Positions 1 through 13,698 are shown, counted from the stretch's first letter. The stretch is DNA of 64,000 nucleotides from Vanilla planifolia (GCA_023846275.1 CM043874.1:28431630-28495629), one strand, 5' to 3'. Made by a program: numbers and translations. Notes: a model not told the origin generated them from the sequence alone.

Positions 1-224
1 TTATCTATAATTATTTAAAGAGATCCATCATGACTTGAAAGAACAACAAATTTTATTCTAATGCAACTTAAAAAAGATAATTTCATTCTAGATTAGAATA
101 ATCAATAAAAAAGAAGGTTCAAGAAAGGATAGAGAGTCATATTAGCCTAAAAAGGAAATGTAAAAGTGCAATATTCACACAAAAGTAGGTCAAACAATCA
201 CTAATGGATAACACCCCCTTTTGA

Positions 225-780
225 AACATTAGAAGGCTAAAAAATAAGCATTAAATCTCTCAACTTAAATATTTTAATTAATAACAAAAATATTACCTTA
301 ATCGCTCTTATGAAACTAATGTGTCATTATGACAAGTTGTCAAACCTTGCTATGAGATTGGGTTTGACATTATGTTGGTAACTCATATAAAAATATTTAA
401 GTCTTGTGGAAAGGAAACATCCAATATTAAACACTATGAGAAGATGAACAATCTATTCACTTAGAAAAACTAAATGTGTAAGGGTTGAAGAAGGAAACTT
501 TGGTACAAATTGACTCAAATTGTAGTAGAATTTAAATTGCCATGGCTTTTTGAAGGATACTTCAATGCAATTCTCTTTATGTAGAAATATAAGGGTTCTT
601 CTAATCCTAGTTTGGAAGCAATGAATGACCTTAAAGATTGTGTCAACCAATGTAGCTTAAAAGATCTACATTATATAGGATTGACATTTACAAGTGCTAG
701 AAAAAGGAAAGAAAGATGGGTATAAAACAATTTTGATAGTCTATTAGTGAACTAAAAATAGATTAACTACTTCCCACCAA
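225..780 (+). pseudogene. LINE copy 1 endonuclease domain (dead)
   Basis: Apurinic-type endonuclease domain of an L1 LINE, which in living elements nicks target DNA to prime reverse transcription. The start matches the NIRG-type opening of the family. Near 540-570 lies the block that usually reads PWL-GGDFN; here it reads GYFN (555-566), so the catalytic Asp is replaced by Tyr. The later block LKDLHYIGLTFTSARKR (about 640-700) matches the family's DL-G-xFTW segment. In-frame stops occur. LINE copy 2 keeps Asp at the same place (GDLN), so the change is private to this copy or its line. Confidence 0.75.
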
Positions 781-1109
781 TAGTCACAAAATACTTATGT
801 AAAACTTGTTATGGCAGCTTGCAATTTCTAATTGAAATTATCAACGTTCCCACCTCTAATCCCAAATAATTCAAATTCCCACTCATCTAATTAGTATGAT
901 GGGTCAAGCATTTAAAATTAGGACTGTCTTAAATAATGAAGTACTTGGCAACATTTTCAATCAATAAAAAAGTTTAAGAAAAGTATGAAATTAGAGAAGT
1001 ATAATTTCAAGAAAGACAAGTAAAGAGGTATAGAATTAAACTTTCTAAGGTCAATGTTCAATTAATGGGGAAGCATGGAAAAGAGAAAATTTATTAATGA
1101 TAAAAAATG

Positions 1110-2650
1110 GAACTAGATGGCATAAATAAGGAGACAAGAATACAAAATTCTTTCATGTTATTGTATAAGATAAAAAGACAAGGCTTAGTATAAGTTGCAT
1201 AAAAGACTTTAGTGGAAACATGATCCATCAAGATGAGAAAATCTTGGTTGTAGCCATCCAACATTTCTAAACACTATTCTCCTTTAAAAAGGTAAATATG
1301 AATGTGAAACTACTTGATTATATACCATTTATGATCTTTAAGGAAGACAACAAATCACTATTGGAAGCTATCATAATGGAGGAGGTTTAAAAAGCCATGT
1401 TTTAAATGGATAAAGAGAGTTCATTGGTTTCTGATGAGTTTAATATTCATTTCTTTACTTACTATTGGGATCATTGCATGTGAGTTGTTAAATGTATTCA
1501 GGGGTTTATAGTAAGGAATTCTATCCCAAAAGAAATTTCTTGTACAAATCTGGCATTAATCCAAAGAATGATAGTCCTAAATTAGTTAAATATTTTAGAC
1601 TAATATGCTGTCATCACTTCATTGAAAAGATCTTCTACAAGCTACTGGTAGATATATTTCTTGAATTGCTACCTAAAATTATTTCACCTGGATATGTTGG
1701 TCTAGTAAAAGGTACAAATATCACAAACAATATCTTACTTGGGTAAGAATTGATAGGTTCACTTAATAGAAAAATCAAAGATAGGAATTAGGTCATAAAG
1801 TCAGATTAAAACACACATTTGATTGCTTATGATTATAATTTTTATGCAAAACTTAGGCAAATTGAAGTTCTCTAAGAAATTCATAGAGTTTATTAATAAC
1901 ATCTAGGGTAGCTCTTGGATCTCATTCAAGGTAAATAGCATTCCAAGCATATTCTTCTAACCCTCTAGAGGTCTCAAATAAGAAAATCCATTTTTCTTTC
2001 TATTATTCACCCTATTTATGAAGGGTTTTAGCAAAGCTATAATAAACCTTATTGTTAATGAAAATCCCTTCATTATGCACAATCTATAGTATTCTTGAAG
2101 ATTATCAACTTTGATTTTCTAATGACATCATTATATTTAGTAAAGGAGACTAGAGTTCAATCTCCAACATTTCTAAATTTTTGAAGAACTTCCAAGATTC
2201 CTTAGGACTTAAAATCAATCCACTGAAGATTAAAGTTTTCAACAGTAAGAAATAAATGCTAAGCTCAACTAGAAAAGTAAGCAGAAACTTGCCTTTAGTG
2301 TGGCTCCTTTCTGATATTGTATCTAGGATGCTCCTTATACACTAGATAAAAGATATATTTTTTAAGAAAATGTCAGATAATGTGTTTGTAAAAATGGCTA
2401 GATAGAAAAAGAAATTTCTTTCTTTTGGTGGATGACTACTACTAGTAGGACTTGTCATATCATCAATCCCAACCATTTCATTCATTATAGTTAACCCAAC
2501 ATTTCAAATTCTTGACATTGAAGAAAAATAATGAATGGATTCTTATGGGGTGATATCAATAATTCCCACAAATTCCACTAGTTAATGTGGGAAAAATCTA
2601 TGCTCCAACAAATGAAAATAGTTTAGGTCTTAAAAAACTAAAGGACATTA
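1110..2650 (+). pseudogene. LINE copy 1 reverse transcriptase domain (dead)
   Basis: L1 reverse transcriptase. It opens with the family block GDKNTKFFH (about 1130-1160). An 84-codon open stretch at 1492-1746 holds the RT finger region with the family signature LLPKIISPGYVGLVKGTNI, which matches the usual LPKIIS-x-QS-FV-GR-I pattern. The catalytic box that should read YADD is at 2118-2126 and reads SND followed by IIIF, so the first catalytic Asp is Asn. Several stops and frame changes separate the blocks. Downstream text near 2540-2650 matches the family's FLWG and GLGLKKLK linker blocks. Confidence 0.8.
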
Positions 2651-2989
2651 TTGTTACCTTCTCTACAAAGCAGAAGTGAATGTTACCTAATGGTAAATCA
2701 CTTTTGACAAAATACATGGAAGGTAAAAAGCTAAAATATGGTAGAAAGTGTATCAATTTAAATCCTAAAAGTGCACGAAAGATACTATGAATTTAGTGGC
2801 TTATAAGTCAAAGCTTTATTCTAAACTGATTGTCTTATCGTAATTTCTATAATGGATGGCACGTTTACCTTACAATCTACCTAGAATGCTACTAAAAGAA
2901 AGTATCCCATCTTCAAGTCTAGAAAAATGATATGGAATTCTAGATATCCAATCAAAGTCTCAAAATAGGTGTGGGTAATTTTAAATAAA

Positions 2990-3870
2990 TTACTTCTTTC
3001 AAAGAATTAAAGAAACTAAATTATTAGTTGACCTCTAAATGTCGTCACTATCTTAGTGATGATTCCTTAAATCATGCTCTTGTTTTCTATGAATCGGTAA
3101 ATATGGTGTGGTTTTTCATTGCTAATGCATTAGAAATTTAACACGAGAAGCATCACAACATACAAGTCATACTTCATAGATATGGTAACATGCTAAAATG
3201 AACTTAATAATGGGTGAAGTCCTTTATATTATGTCTCTAATAATATGCTAAAGCATTTGGAAAGCCCAAAATCTTAAAATGTATAAGAAAATAAGTTAAT
3301 CTAACATTAACATTATAAAAAATCATTTATAAGTACTATAACAAATTCAAATGTTTTCCTATAATGAAATGTCTCAAAGGATTTGATTTTGGTACAGTTG
3401 GGAATAATCTCTCCATTGAAGTTCATGTGACATAGATCATGTGAATGGGTCACTTGGATTTTGACACTTTTTGACCAATTGAATCTTAATGTTCATCACT
3501 TAACAAGTAGCAAGAGTGAATCATTTTTTATCATAAAGGTAATATAATAGAAGCTTTTGTCTTTTCCATTAGAACATGCTCATTAATGGAAGCAATTCCA
3601 CTTTCATCATAAAACATTCGATAGCATGCAAGAGTAATAAAATTACAACGATTGTGATTGAATTAGGCTGCATCACTTTACTCAATATGATTCAGGGTGA
3701 TTAAGAAATTAATTTGAAATTTGTTGAGTGAATTTAGTAAATCAAGAAAAAGATAGAAGCACTTAAGGTGGATTAGCCATTCATTTACAAAGAGGGTAAC
3801 AATATAGCTAGATAACTCACAAAAATGGCTACTCAATTAGCCAATACATACATATGAGACTTCTACAACA
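2990..3870 (+). pseudogene. LINE copy 1 zf-RVT and RNase H region (dead)
   Basis: Two C-terminal ORF2 domains of plant L1 elements. The zf-RVT stretch (about 3030-3130) reads LTSKCRHYLSDDSLNHALVF, keeping the Cys and the His-Ala block. The RNase H stretch begins near 3470 with DQLNLNVHHL, matching the family's W-K-N-DG opening, and ends near 3790-3840 with FIYKEGNNIAR, matching the closing HI-REGN-VAD. RNase H removes RNA from the RNA/DNA hybrid in active elements. Stops interrupt the frame. The same domain order is present in copies 2 and 3. Confidence 0.75.
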
Positions 3871-6700
3871 TTTTAGGACATTACAAAGCCTTGATAAACG
3901 TGGATAAAATCTCACTTTCTATATATTTGAATATCATAAAAGATATAATGCTTGGCTATTTTAGATTGACTGTCATACAATGTTGAATATTAAGGGATTT
4001 TCTATCATTGCAAAAACTAATGTACATAATGATCTTACAATTTGTACCATATGACATGCCCACTTATTTTTTCAAAGCCTCCCCACTACTAAAAATTTAG
4101 CAAGTATTGTAGTCTCATAATTATTATTGCATGTTTAACAAAGTATAACACACATTGATTATACCATTTACTTGGTAGAATTTATATAGTATATAAGCTA
4201 GAGGATGTAAAGGATATTACCGAACAAGATGAGGCTCGATGCAATGTAGAAGAAAGAACAAAGTAAGAGTGAAATGGCTGTAGAAATAGAATGATTGCTC
4301 CACAGATTTAGTATAGCCCATATTTAAGTGATTTTTTTATAATGATATTCCAAATGATTTAATTGTTTATGGATCATAAATCAATCCTTTATTATTATTT
4401 ATTTTCTACCATGTTTATATGCATGAGTAAGTTGGATGAAAATAAAGTTTCAATGAGAGTAATAGCATTTTTGAGACACCACAACTAGCTTGTATAGGTT
4501 TCAATAATGTTTTGTATTAGCATGTTGGAACGTTTATATTAGGATGATGGGGGATAATACTCAGATCAACATAGATAATGTGAGGATACACTAAGTGCAA
4601 AATGATTCTAAATTATTTATCATATAAGTACAAAAAGTGTCTTTATATATATTATGTCTATTGTTAATGAATACATAAGTTTTGCAAGCATCACACTAGA
4701 TGATAACAAGGATTGTACAAGTATGATATGTTTCATCTTTATTATTCAAACATATCATAAAAGTGTAATAATAGATAGGCACTATATGATAATTATTTTC
4801 ATTTAAAACTAACCCCTTGGAAAAATGTTGTATGATGAGATCATATAAGGATGAACTATTACATGATCATGTAGTAAATAGTTTAACAATATTTAAGAGA
4901 ATAATAATACAGATGTGATAAACTTAATAGTCGTATGATGCATTATATTATACTTTGTTCTAAGGTTTTTGTTGGAATGTAACATACAAGTGTTTTATTA
5001 GGATTTTCATTATACATTAATGTATATTGATAATATTAAGACTTTCAATTGAGTGATCATGCTGATACAATACAAATATCATATTCATATGATATAATAA
5101 ATGCATTTATTCCTTATGTTATTTAAGTTGTACATGATACAAAATGGATTTTACAAATATGATACTTTATAGTATATGTTGTGGTCGTTATTAGTACATA
5201 ATACAAAACTTGGTTATCATATAAGGACTATTGAGTATATGACTAAGCTACAATATCATGATAGATTTGTATTTATATGATATATTAATTATACATATCT
5301 AATTATAAATAAGGTTATATATGATAAATTTGAGAGAAAAAGAGTTACATATTTGTACTAGGGGAGCTTAGCACTTATAAACTTGCTAATGTGAACTAAA
5401 CCCTTTGAAAAATGACAACACAAATAAAGATCAATTATGACCAAGTTTGTTCTGTAATCCTAAGTCCACATGGTCATCAAATTTGTACAAAAAAGACATT
5501 GTACCTATAAAATGCCATGACATAACTCAACTTCAATTGAAGTTATAAGCCTAAAGATAGATTATTAAAGTATGATATTGAGCATCATATCATATGATCA
5601 TTAGGTATTAACGAGCATGACTTATTTTAAATTTGCTTTCATTAACTTAAAGTTTTAATTTTTATTTAAAACTATTTATAATGATATTATTAATGTGCTA
5701 ATATAATTTTAAAGGACTTAATAACTAAAGACAAGCTTTTAAAAGAAAATGCATACCTGATTTTAAAGGTTCTTATGTGTTATAAAAAAGTGACTTTGCA
5801 AACCAAACCAAATAAAAGAGTTAATGATGAACTCCTAATGAATTTTTACTCCACCAAGAGTTGAGAAGGACACTTTATGATAGAAAAGTTGCTTCTTTTC
5901 AACATTCATTGCATTCAATAGCTAAGTTTATATACAAGCATTTCAAATTTTAATTAATAATCAATAGCTTGGTTTTATGATCAAAATCATTAATGGAACA
6001 ATAGTAATTGATGAATGCTAGATAGAGTAGACTAGGGAATAGGTTTGAAGGTGCCATAATTGTGATAAGAGATAAGTTATTGCTTTCTTTTTTTGATAGA
6101 ATCTTTGGTTTATTTACAAGATGCTCAACCATAGGAGGGTAACTCTTTCAAAGAGGAAAAAGAATTCAAGGTAGTAGTCATGTGGGAGATGTTCTAAGAG
6201 AGTAGCCATGGATCTATCTCTCATGTAGTAACAGGTAGTAATGGTTCCAAATGTGATCACTCATGACTTTGTTTTATCAAGAGACTTTTATTATCCTTTT
6301 TATACTAGTACATTTCGTTAATTTTTTTTGAGCTTCATAGGTGAGGATCAAAGGAAATAAAGGCTAGTTATAGTCACCATTAATGATGAAGCTACCTTTT
6401 GAAGAGGGGATTCTAGCTCAATATAGAGTTTGGGGTGATATAGTAATTCTTAAACAAAGACTTTAAGATTGGGATATTCTAAGTGTCCATTGTCAAGTTT
6501 AATATTATTATAAGCATGGATTAGATGACTTGACATAGGGTGGTGATTGATTGTTAGGAATAAAAGGTTTAAATTAGGGTGTCAAACTTTGTTGATGTGG
6601 TTTACTTTAGAGCCAATTGATAGTTTCCCATGATTTCAGTGGTCTAAGCACAAGTTTGATGTGAAGGGATTTTTCAATGTGGCTAGCATTTGTGATAGAT
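3871..6700. other. AT-rich stretch without gene; TATGATA-rich
   Basis: No supportable coding region. From about 4530 to 5650 the DNA is dense in words like TATGATA, ATCATATGATA and their reverse complements. The same texture is found in the outer parts of the gypsy LTRs of this window (10750-11460, 34620-35150, 57080-57390). It may be an LTR relic belonging to the plus-strand gypsy element that follows, but I could not align it end to end. The part 5830-6700 lies where gag and protease of that element would be expected; I recognise nothing firm in it. Confidence 0.4.
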
Positions 6701-6729
6701 TTGTAGTTTGAGAGTCTAAACATGCAAGA

Positions 6730-7800
6730 CACTTCAATTATGTGGGAACATATAGATGCTTTATTAGATGATTTGCCAAGTTTTTTACTAGAGCATAATG
6801 TTAATTTTTTCATTTACCTAGAGCCAAGAGCTGCCCTTATTGCAAGAACACCTTATTGAATAAAGGTGTAATGAAGCTTAGTGCTTCTGTTTAGGGTTCT
6901 AATGATGGGTTGTAGTCTAAACATGTATGTAGATTACTAATAGCTTAATAAGGTGATAGTCAAGAACTTGTATCCATTGTTCTAGATTTATAACTTACTA
7001 GATTATCTTTAAGGTGCTATAATCTTCTCTAAGAAATATCTTCATCTAGGATATCATAAAATTTGAATGTGAGAGGATATACCAAAGACAATGTTGTAAT
7101 CTTGGTATAAGTATTATGAGTTTACTGTATTATCCTTTGGACTACTAAATGCACCTATGGTATTCATAGATCTCATGAATATCATCTTCCACCTATACCT
7201 CAACCATTTTTTTATCATGTTTATTAATGAAATCCTGGTGTATTCTTGGAGTAGAATTGAGCATGCAAACCAACTTTGAATAGTTTTGGAGTTAGTTGTA
7301 ACAAGTAGTTTTATGCAAAGTTTTCCAAGTGCTTCTTTTGGTAAGATCAAGTAGCATTGCTTGGGCACATTATCAATGATAAAGGAGTATCAGTATATTC
7401 CAATAAAATTTATGCAATTATTGAGTGGAGGAGGCTGGCTTCATTGACATGAATCAATAGTTTCATGGGCACTATAGGTTACTACCACAAGTTTGTGTCA
7501 AACTTGTCCAAGATTGCAACATCTCCAACTCAATTGACAAAGAAGTTTTGGATTTCTCTTGATTAGATTAATGTAAACAAAGTTTTTTATGATTTGAAGG
7601 ATAGGTTGGGTTCAACATTGGTGAAGACTTTGTCAGAGCTGAGTAGGCCCTACCAAGTTTTCAATAATACATTGCATATTGGTTTAAGTGTAGTTCTTTT
7701 AGAAGGTGATTAGGTAGTACCCTACACATTTAGATAGTTTTGGAGTTTCTTAGGAGCAAGTAGTTTTAAGCAAAACTCTCTAAGTGCTCCTTTTGTTTAG
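6730..7800 (+). pseudogene. Gypsy pol remnant: reverse transcriptase and RNase H
   Basis: Fossil pol segment. Short matches to the Ty3/gypsy family are clear: YYEFTVLSFGLLNAPMVF near 7110-7165, matching the family's YEF-V-PFGL-NAPA-F, and the RNase H side block KFVSNLSKIATSPTQLTKK near 7490-7550. In living elements this enzyme copies the element's RNA into DNA inside virus-like particles. The stretch stops at the point where the solo LTR is inserted and pol-like sequence resumes at 11547. Broken in many places. Confidence 0.85.
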
Positions 7801-7804
7801 ATCT

Positions 7805-10800
7805 TAGCACACCTCATGTTTTGTAGTTTCTTTTCTCTTTGGGTGTAACCAGACTTATGCACTAGTCTACATACATGACAAGCCACTTTCATCCCCTAAG
7901 ATTTACAATCAAATTGAGTGCCATCCTATCTTAGTTTGATCATCAAGCTTAGAGCATGACACCTAGAATGAATCTTGTTAGCACCTTAACTAGTCACCAA
8001 ATTGATTTAGAAATAGGTCTATCTTATGATAAGTAACCTACCTAATACACTTTCATGTACTTGATAACAAAGTAACCTGTGACCTACAAATAATTACATC
8101 CATATATTCTAAAGTATGAATAAATAACCAAAATATCCAAATTATCCAAATGAAGATTATCACATAAAGATAAATCATAAAAATTATATCCAAATAAAAT
8201 GTCCCTTATTGTCCAAAGTCTAACATAAGATATCTCATGCAATCTAATATCTAACATATAAACATCAACATTAAAAATAAGTAACACTAGAATTGTGACA
8301 TGACAAGATGCTTCCTTAAGAATAATCCATTAAGTTATTGACTATAATACATTCACTTTAATGCTATACTAGCTAGTAACTCCCTCCTTAGATAATATAT
8401 GAGTTTATTTGGGCTTAAAAAGGAATCCTCATATTCTGCTAATAAAACATACATATTATAATATGATAATAGAGAAAAAGCACTGACATATTAGAGGAAT
8501 CAAATAAATGTCACAACCTATTAAGCTAAGCAAATGAATAAAACCATAACCTCAAGCCTTATCACATATTTATCAATGTTTAGAAAGTCTCAATGGAATC
8601 ATATCAATCTATAGAATGTATAGTGACCCACAAATAATCTAGCACCCTCACCAAGCCTATTAAGAAATTGACATAAGTGTGGTGCTCTTATCTTATAACA
8701 CAACCTGGCACTCACCTATCACATGGATGCCTTATATGGTTATAGCAGTCCTAATCAACCATGTAACACATTAACAAGTACTTTAACACATTAATGGTTT
8801 CCTATAATGTCTTATAATAGCATTCAACTAGCCTCATATTCTCTGTATATGATCTAACAATATATAATTAAGGCTTTATAGATCTTATAGAGCACCCAAC
8901 AAGGCTAAAAGGATTTTAACAATACAAGGTGCTCCATAATTGATTGCTTGAACACACTTATAGTCCTCCCTTGATGTCTTAAGTAATGAAGTAAGAAACT
9001 TTCATATCTAGAGGGATTCCTACCATTTGGTATATCTAATCTACCTAACTCTAACTGAGGGATCCATCAATTAAGGGCATTGTAATATAATTCATGTCAT
9101 CATTAAATAAATTTGCTTATATCTCATTATTGTTATTTTATTTATAAATATCTAAGATTACTTGAACAACCATGATCTATCATTTGAATAATCTTAAGGT
9201 TTCTTCAAAACCTTAATATATAATTGAATTCTTTAGGGTTTTTCTCAAACCTTACTTTCTCATCTAGTCTAACTAGAATTTTTGCTAAGTCCCTCACATG
9301 ATCTTATCTATCTTTTAGGGTTCAACATAAACTCTCAAGCCCTCTTCACATGAACCTAAGAGCTGTCCCTAACCCTAAAGCCATCTAAGGTCTCTTTCAA
9401 GGCCTCTCCATGCATCTTATGTGTATATCCAAGCTATTTTGCTCTACCTCAAGGGTTAACTTAGGTAATCAACCTTATTTAGCTACAAAAGAATCCAATC
9501 CTAAGTTTGGTTTTTTAAAAAAATCTTGATTGTGATTCATATTAATGTCTTATGGAATAGTTTAAAAAAATTCATTGGTTAACAGACTATAATTTTCCTA
9601 AATATTATTAATTATTTTTGGTTGAAGTCTATGCCAATAAATTTGTGATAAATTTGAATTCTTCCCATCAATATAAATTACATGCTTATTACAATACTTC
9701 CAAGAGATTATTAAAACATATACATAATGTAAGCATGATAAATATTTTTCTTTATATGTCCACATCATAGTTTGTCCTTCTTGTTAAGTATAATTATAAA
9801 TTTAGAAAGATGCCACCACAAGGATTTAAATTTAGAATCAAATTTCAATAAGACAATAATACTATATATTAATAACCATTCAAGCATGTGACAAAGGGTC
9901 TCAATCAACGATCGTGCTACCTTGTAAGTGATCATGATTATATATGTTTTTCTTAACAAACCTTAAGAGACAAAACAACAATACATGAATAACTAAATTA
10001 ATCTTCATAATCTTGTAAATCAAACACTTGGCCAACATGTACTTAGCATTGAATATAATTCCAATGAATCATAAAATTACATATTTAACAATTCTAACAT
10101 GATGAGAGAAATTCATGTGGTAATATATACATGAAGGCATGGGAAAATCATGTCTAGGGTTGTGCAGATCTAAATTGCTTCCTTAATTAAGAGCTACACT
10201 AAGAAAGTTTTTGCATAGTATTACATACAAATCATTTTCTATATTAACCAAAGAGCTATACAATGCATTTTAACAAAATACTTGATTTTAAACTCCTAGA
10301 ATGTATCAAACTTTAAGTACATGACATGAGCTTCATACCATCTTAACTAAGTAGAGTTCTACACTAATTGGAAGTCCTTATTCTTCACAGTCCAAGCTTG
10401 CAAAATTTTCCTTTCTTTCTTGTTCTTATTTACCTTGGATTTTCTTAGGAAAGTCTCTTTAAAGTATTCACAACTATGTTTTTCTAAAATTCTAGCCCTA
10501 ATTGCAACCTAAAACCTTATATAGCCATTCAATCAATACTTTAATTAAGGAATATAAGTTAGGCCAGTTGGGATATTTCTATATGTATCTTTATCTTTAG
10601 GTTTCAAACATTTTATGTTTGACTTAATCTTCAACTTCATTTCCCTTAATTAACTCTATATAGGTCATTTCTAATCCTTAGATCTACGATAATTTAATTA
10701 CCAATGTTTGGGATCAAAAGCAACTTGAATATGAAACTTGGTTTGTTTAATGTCTCTTAACTGCATTAGTATTATACCCATATCATATTTTATGATATTA

Positions 10801-11546
10801 TATGGTCCAATATTTGTATAGGTACAATACATTACACACTACAATGACTCATTATAATTAAAAACTTCTATTGTACAACATTTCTCTTAATAGATCATAC
10901 ATATACGATTTTCATATTCATACAATATGATACTTAGCTTACCATTACTACTTTCTAGGCTTGGAATATTTTTGTTCTATAAATATCATCTTAATATGAT
11001 CCATGACTTTGTACTTGTATTATCATAATATTACTTGAATAGATTCTCCATTTTCTATATTAACATCCTTGTATAGAAGTGTGATCATCCTAGTACAATC
11101 ACTAGAAAAATTTTATGCCAATTCACCCTTGCTTCTTTCTTATATTAGATCACTTCAAATAATGATAGTGCTATTGTATGATTCCAAGATACTATCAGAC
11201 ATAGTTGACCTTAATGCCCATGACATTATTGTACTTATACGATAACCAATTCATACTTGTATGACAAAATTTAATTTTATAGCCTGTTTACACCTACTTC
11301 TCATTTGTTTGTATTATTAGATCATATGATATGTCTGACCAGTATCATACTATATGATATCCACAATTGAGCCATAACCATTTTTCTTTTCTTATTGTAT
11401 CATATAATTTTCTACCATCATATTATATGATTCTCTTTAGGTATAATTAATAGCAATCTAACTTTATCACTAAGTTTATAGATATTTAATTGATAAATTA
11501 AAATTGAAATAACACACTTTGGCTAACAAATTCTATGCATGTAATA
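7805..11546 (-). mobile_element. Solo gypsy LTR nested in plus-strand gypsy element
   Basis: A 3.7-kb single LTR of the same family as LTRs A, B and C of the right half. Its left end reads TAGCACACC, comparable to TATCACACCC at 59920 and TATTACACAACC at 46951. Its right end reads CATGTAATA, comparable to GTGTAACA at 35241. It is flanked by GATCT (7800-7804) and GATCA (11547-11551), a near-perfect 5-bp target repeat, and gypsy pol sequence resumes directly on the right. Text near 7850-8100 aligns with 59960-60220 and 46990-47250. No internal region is present, which fits LTR-LTR recombination. In its own sense it reads on the minus strand. Confidence 0.85.
10512..10528 (-). promoter_or_regulatory. 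TATA-type promoter box in solo LTR
   Basis: On the minus strand the text reads GGCTATATAAGGTTTTAGG, a TATA box with flanks shared with the paralogous LTR B (GACTATATAAAG at 56410-56420). In LTR retrotransposons such a box drives transcription from U3. Conservation between two copies and the position inside the LTR support the call; activity is not shown. Confidence 0.5.
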
Positions 11547-13685
11547 GATCAAATAAAATTTCTTAAAACATTATCATTGTTAAGAGTAGACTATAGTAAG
11601 ATTTGTGTAATTACTTTCATGATAAAAATTGATAATTTCATGGGTATTATGGGTTATTAGCATAAGTTTGTGTCAAACTTCTACAGGATCACAACACCTC
11701 TAACTTAATTGACAAAGAAGGGTATGGTTTTCTCTTGGTCAGATAAGTAAGAATAGTGTTGTTAGTTGAAGGATAAGTTGAGTACTATTTCAATGTTAAC
11801 TTTGCTGGAATAGTATAGGCCTTAAAAGTTTTCATTAGTGTATTATGCATTAATTTGGGTGCAACTCTTATGTAAGGTGGTCATGTGTTAGCTTGCAAAT
11901 CTAGATAATTGTTTGAGCATGAATGTAACTACCTAACATATGGACCTAGGTTGATATTAATTATGTTCACTCATAATGTTTGGTCTCACCACCTATATAG
12001 GGTGTAGGTCAAACTTATTTCCATTCATAAAAACAATAAGTAAATTTTCACTAAAAGGGAGCTAAAATTGTGGCAACAATGATGCTTAGAGCTTATTAAG
12101 GCTTATGATGTGGACATCATGTATTATGAACTCATGAAAAACATACTATGATGCCTTTAGTATGGGTACAACTCTTGATTCTATGGTTGTGAAGAGATTC
12201 AAGAGAAAGTTAGTGATAGATAGTGTAACCTTTAGTGGCTTACCTTGGTGCACTTTGCATTCATGCCAATTGGATGGTTGTATTGAAGATAGTTCAATAA
12301 GAGAACTTTAAGCTACGTGGAGAGAATGTCAGACTTCATTGGGGTAAGTCTAATGATTTCACCTTGAGAGAAGCTATCTTGACTTATTAAGGTAGTTCGT
12401 GTATCCCATAACACACGAAGTTCAAAAGGCAGCTATTAAGAAAGGTTCATGACAAATTGTCTTTTTACCCAAGAGAAACAAAAATATTTTAGAACATAAA
12501 TTTCTTTGGAGAGGTTTAAAGTAGGATGTGCCTCAATACGCTTAGAAGTGCTTGACTTATGAGTGAAAAAACATTAAAGGCATACTGTTTACTTTATAAT
12601 TTAGCACTATCAAAGTGGAAATAGAATGATATCAGTGTGGATTTTTTACTCAGGCTTATTGAAGATTAGGTAGGGGTATGATGTGATATGGATGATTATG
12701 GATTGATTGACCAAATTTGTTCAATTTCTTACCATTAAAAATCTAGGTTTAGCCAATTGGATGATAGAGTTTTATATGTGATGTATTTTTTAATTACATG
12801 GAGTACCAAAGTGATTATTTCTATCAGGACCCAAAGTTCACCTCTTAGTTTTGAAACCACTTACATTAGGCTTTTTGGACCACTCATTGATTTAGTACAA
12901 CTTATCAACTCTAGATAGATGATTTATTAGAGAAGATGATATAAATCTTAGAGAACTTACTAAGACTTAGTGTGTAATCATACTCTATGAATTGGTATGG
13001 GCATTTTCCTATTATAGAGTTTGTTTACACTATCAATCAATAATTGGTATGACACCATACGAGCCATTATATAAGGTAGCATTGTAGATCCCCTTTTCAT
13101 TGTTCAAAGAACAAGCCTAGGCTAATATTTGGACTTTCGATCATCGAGGAGGCTATGAAGGAGATTTAAATACTACACAAAATGTTACATATGGTTCAAG
13201 GTCATCTAAAGAAATATTTTGATTATAAGCATTAATTAATGAGTTTTGCTTTATGAGATCAAGCCTTTCCTAAGGTTATCTTAATGTAGCAAATGTTTTG
13301 ATTTATGAATGCTTAAAAGTTGAGACCCTTGTATATTAGGCTGTAATAGATTTTGAAGTAAATTGGATTTGTAGCTTATCTACTCCAGTTGTTAAAGGCT
13401 TTGGTAGGGATTCATGATGTCTTTCATGTTCTTAATTTAAAGTTGTCTCAAAACCTTGTTGTATCCTTCAAAAAGAGAAAATTTTACTCCAATTTTAAGC
13501 AAATTCTTCTTACCAGAAGCACCTAGTGCATATGTTTTTAACATCATACTAAGCAATTAAGGAATAAGAGTTTATCTATGGTTAGAGTGTTGTAAAGTAA
13601 TGAAGATGAATGAGAGGCTACTTAACAACTAGAGAGTTAGCTCCATTGTAATTGGCTAGAGTTATGCTTTGAATTTTGAGGACAT
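11547..13685 (+). pseudogene. Gypsy pol remnant: RNase H, integrase, C-terminal tail
   Basis: Continuation of the plus-strand gypsy pol after the nested solo LTR. The RNase H side block KFVSNFYRITTPLT lies near 11668-11710. Integrase zinc-binding text is near 12490-12580. The integrase core lies near 12680-13060, and GIHDVFHVLNLK near 13408-13440 matches the chromoviral integrase C-terminal block. The end of pol is at about 13650, just before the polypurine tract. Integrase inserts element DNA into the chromosome in living members. Broken in many places. Confidence 0.8.
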
Positions 13686-13698
13686 AAGGTGGGGAGAA
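13686..13698 (+). other. Polypurine tract of plus-strand gypsy element
   Basis: AAGGTGGGGAGAA lies directly before the inferred LTR start TATTATAATCC. A purine run at this place primes second-strand DNA in LTR elements. The sequence resembles the tract of the minus-strand gypsy bodies (complement of TTCTCCCCTCAA at 57498). Confidence 0.75.

Larger units (their letters stand above)
1..3870 (+). mobile_element. L1-type LINE copy 1, left end outside window
   Basis: Remnant of a plant L1 non-LTR retrotransposon. In order it shows an endonuclease (about 225-780), a reverse transcriptase (about 1110-2650), a zf-RVT zinc-binding segment (about 2990-3120) and an RNase H tail (about 3420-3860). The DNA at 1-225 aligns by eye with 22650-22860 of LINE copy 2, just before that copy's endonuclease, so the element continues beyond the left edge. 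No frame is open for long. I see no clear poly(A) tail; the 3' untranslated part may run past 3870. Confidence 0.85.
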
